From Hymenobacter frigidus (lineage in GTDB: Bacteria; Bacteroidota; Bacteroidia; Cytophagales; Hymenobacteraceae): a DNA stretch of 64,000 nt. Location of the stretch: the NCBI RefSeq assembly GCF_014640435.1, contig NZ_BMGY01000002.1, positions 1 to 64,000 of the forward strand. The letters run 5' to 3'. Shown here piece by piece: positions 63,842-64,000 of the stretch (the stretch's first letter is position 1; each line of letters starts with the position of its first letter). Under the pieces are notes generated by a model. The model had not been told where the DNA came from. It saw only the letters and a program-made list of their open reading frames with translations, and searched no databases. The position numbers were made by a program, and so were the translations under genes.

Positions 63842-64000
63842 ATGACAGCCACCCTCGTTGCCACGCCCGTTGACTTAAACCTCACCACTGAGAAGATGGA
63901 GAAGGTGGCCTTTATCCTCAAGACCACGGCCCACCCCACCCGCATTGCCATCGTGCAGCTGCTGGCGGCTACCGATAGCCTGTCGGTGACCGATATCAGC
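63842..64000 (+). CDS. ArsR-family metalloregulator, N-terminal part (cut by window end)
   Basis: 53 codons are visible: MTATLVATPVDLNLTTEKME, then KVAFILKTTAHPTRIAIVQL and LAATDSLSVTDIS. The segment LKxxxHPxRIxIVQLL with the following helix is the start of the ArsR winged helix. The metal ligands would lie beyond the window. It sits behind an ArsR-like dyad overlapping its promoter and is divergent from copA, so a role in metal response is likely. Confidence 0.85.
   Translation, partial: MTATLVATPVDLNLTTEKMEKVAFILKTTAHPTRIAIVQLLAATDSLSVTDIS

Overview
The window looks like a chromosomal segment from a GC-rich member of the Bacteroidota, most likely Cytophagales and close to Hymenobacter. This is an inference. 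It rests on repeated TAnnTTTG-type -7 boxes with TTG around -33, the near absence of Shine-Dalgarno sequences, and family content such as DUF1571, DUF3127, a PA2169-type four-helix protein, a dimeric NADP-isocitrate dehydrogenase, RG-rich DEAD-box helicases and many small lipoproteins. No rRNA, tRNA, CRISPR array, prophage or intact transposase gene was found. Most genes are ordinary housekeeping or envelope genes in short operons.

Layout. 1-6.1 kb (minus strand): an Mpo1-like gene broken by one in-frame stop, a secreted dienelactone hydrolase, then a block of SDR, photolyase/cryptochrome, TetR-like regulator and AarF/ABC1 kinase. 6.1-16 kb: pyruvate carboxylase with an M28 peptidase, a META lipoprotein, an outer-membrane protein, a secreted esterase, a lipoprotein and an LRR protein kinase. 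16-20.8 kb: a RecB/AddA-like helicase with an altered nuclease motif, a frameshifted lipoprotein and a thioesterase. 20.9-24.3 kb: a cold-shock protein and a DEAD-box helicase with a long leader, then a four-helix protein. 24.4-30.2 kb: a flavoprotein, two SDR-type proteins, a cluster of palindromic repeats, a DUF1571/LysM protein and a YkvA protein.

30.3-37.3 kb is the most unusual part. It holds two ATP-grasp-type ligases, a class I glutamine amidotransferase, a YbdK/GCS2 carboxylate-amine ligase, an esterase and a divergent esterase-DinB fusion. This is an amidoligase set that probably makes or remodels a small peptide-like compound whose identity is unknown. About 1.6 kb further on lie isoaspartyl peptidase and cyanophycinase, the two enzymes of cyanophycin breakdown, with no cyanophycin synthetase in the window.

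37.4-50.4 kb: a Lys-rich microprotein, an AlbA_2 protein, a DUF3127 protein with an SSB-like tail, an M1 peptidase, an L,D-transpeptidase, an XRE regulator with palindromic operators, a gene-free AT-rich stretch, a second DEAD-box helicase and a NUDIX hydrolase. 50.4-64 kb: a complete MITE with a 9-bp target duplication, an AT-rich orphan gene, isocitrate dehydrogenase, an LpxH-like phosphatase with a glycosyltransferase, a GH1 glycosidase, an ADP-ribosylglycohydrolase with a tyrosine phosphatase, and a copper block (cupredoxin, CopA, start of an ArsR regulator).

Two features run through the window. One is a family of about ten dispersed palindromes with the core GTCATGCTGAGC...GCTCAGCATGAC. 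The other is a group of genes whose -7 box lies only 4-5 nt before the start codon, which suggests leaderless mRNAs.
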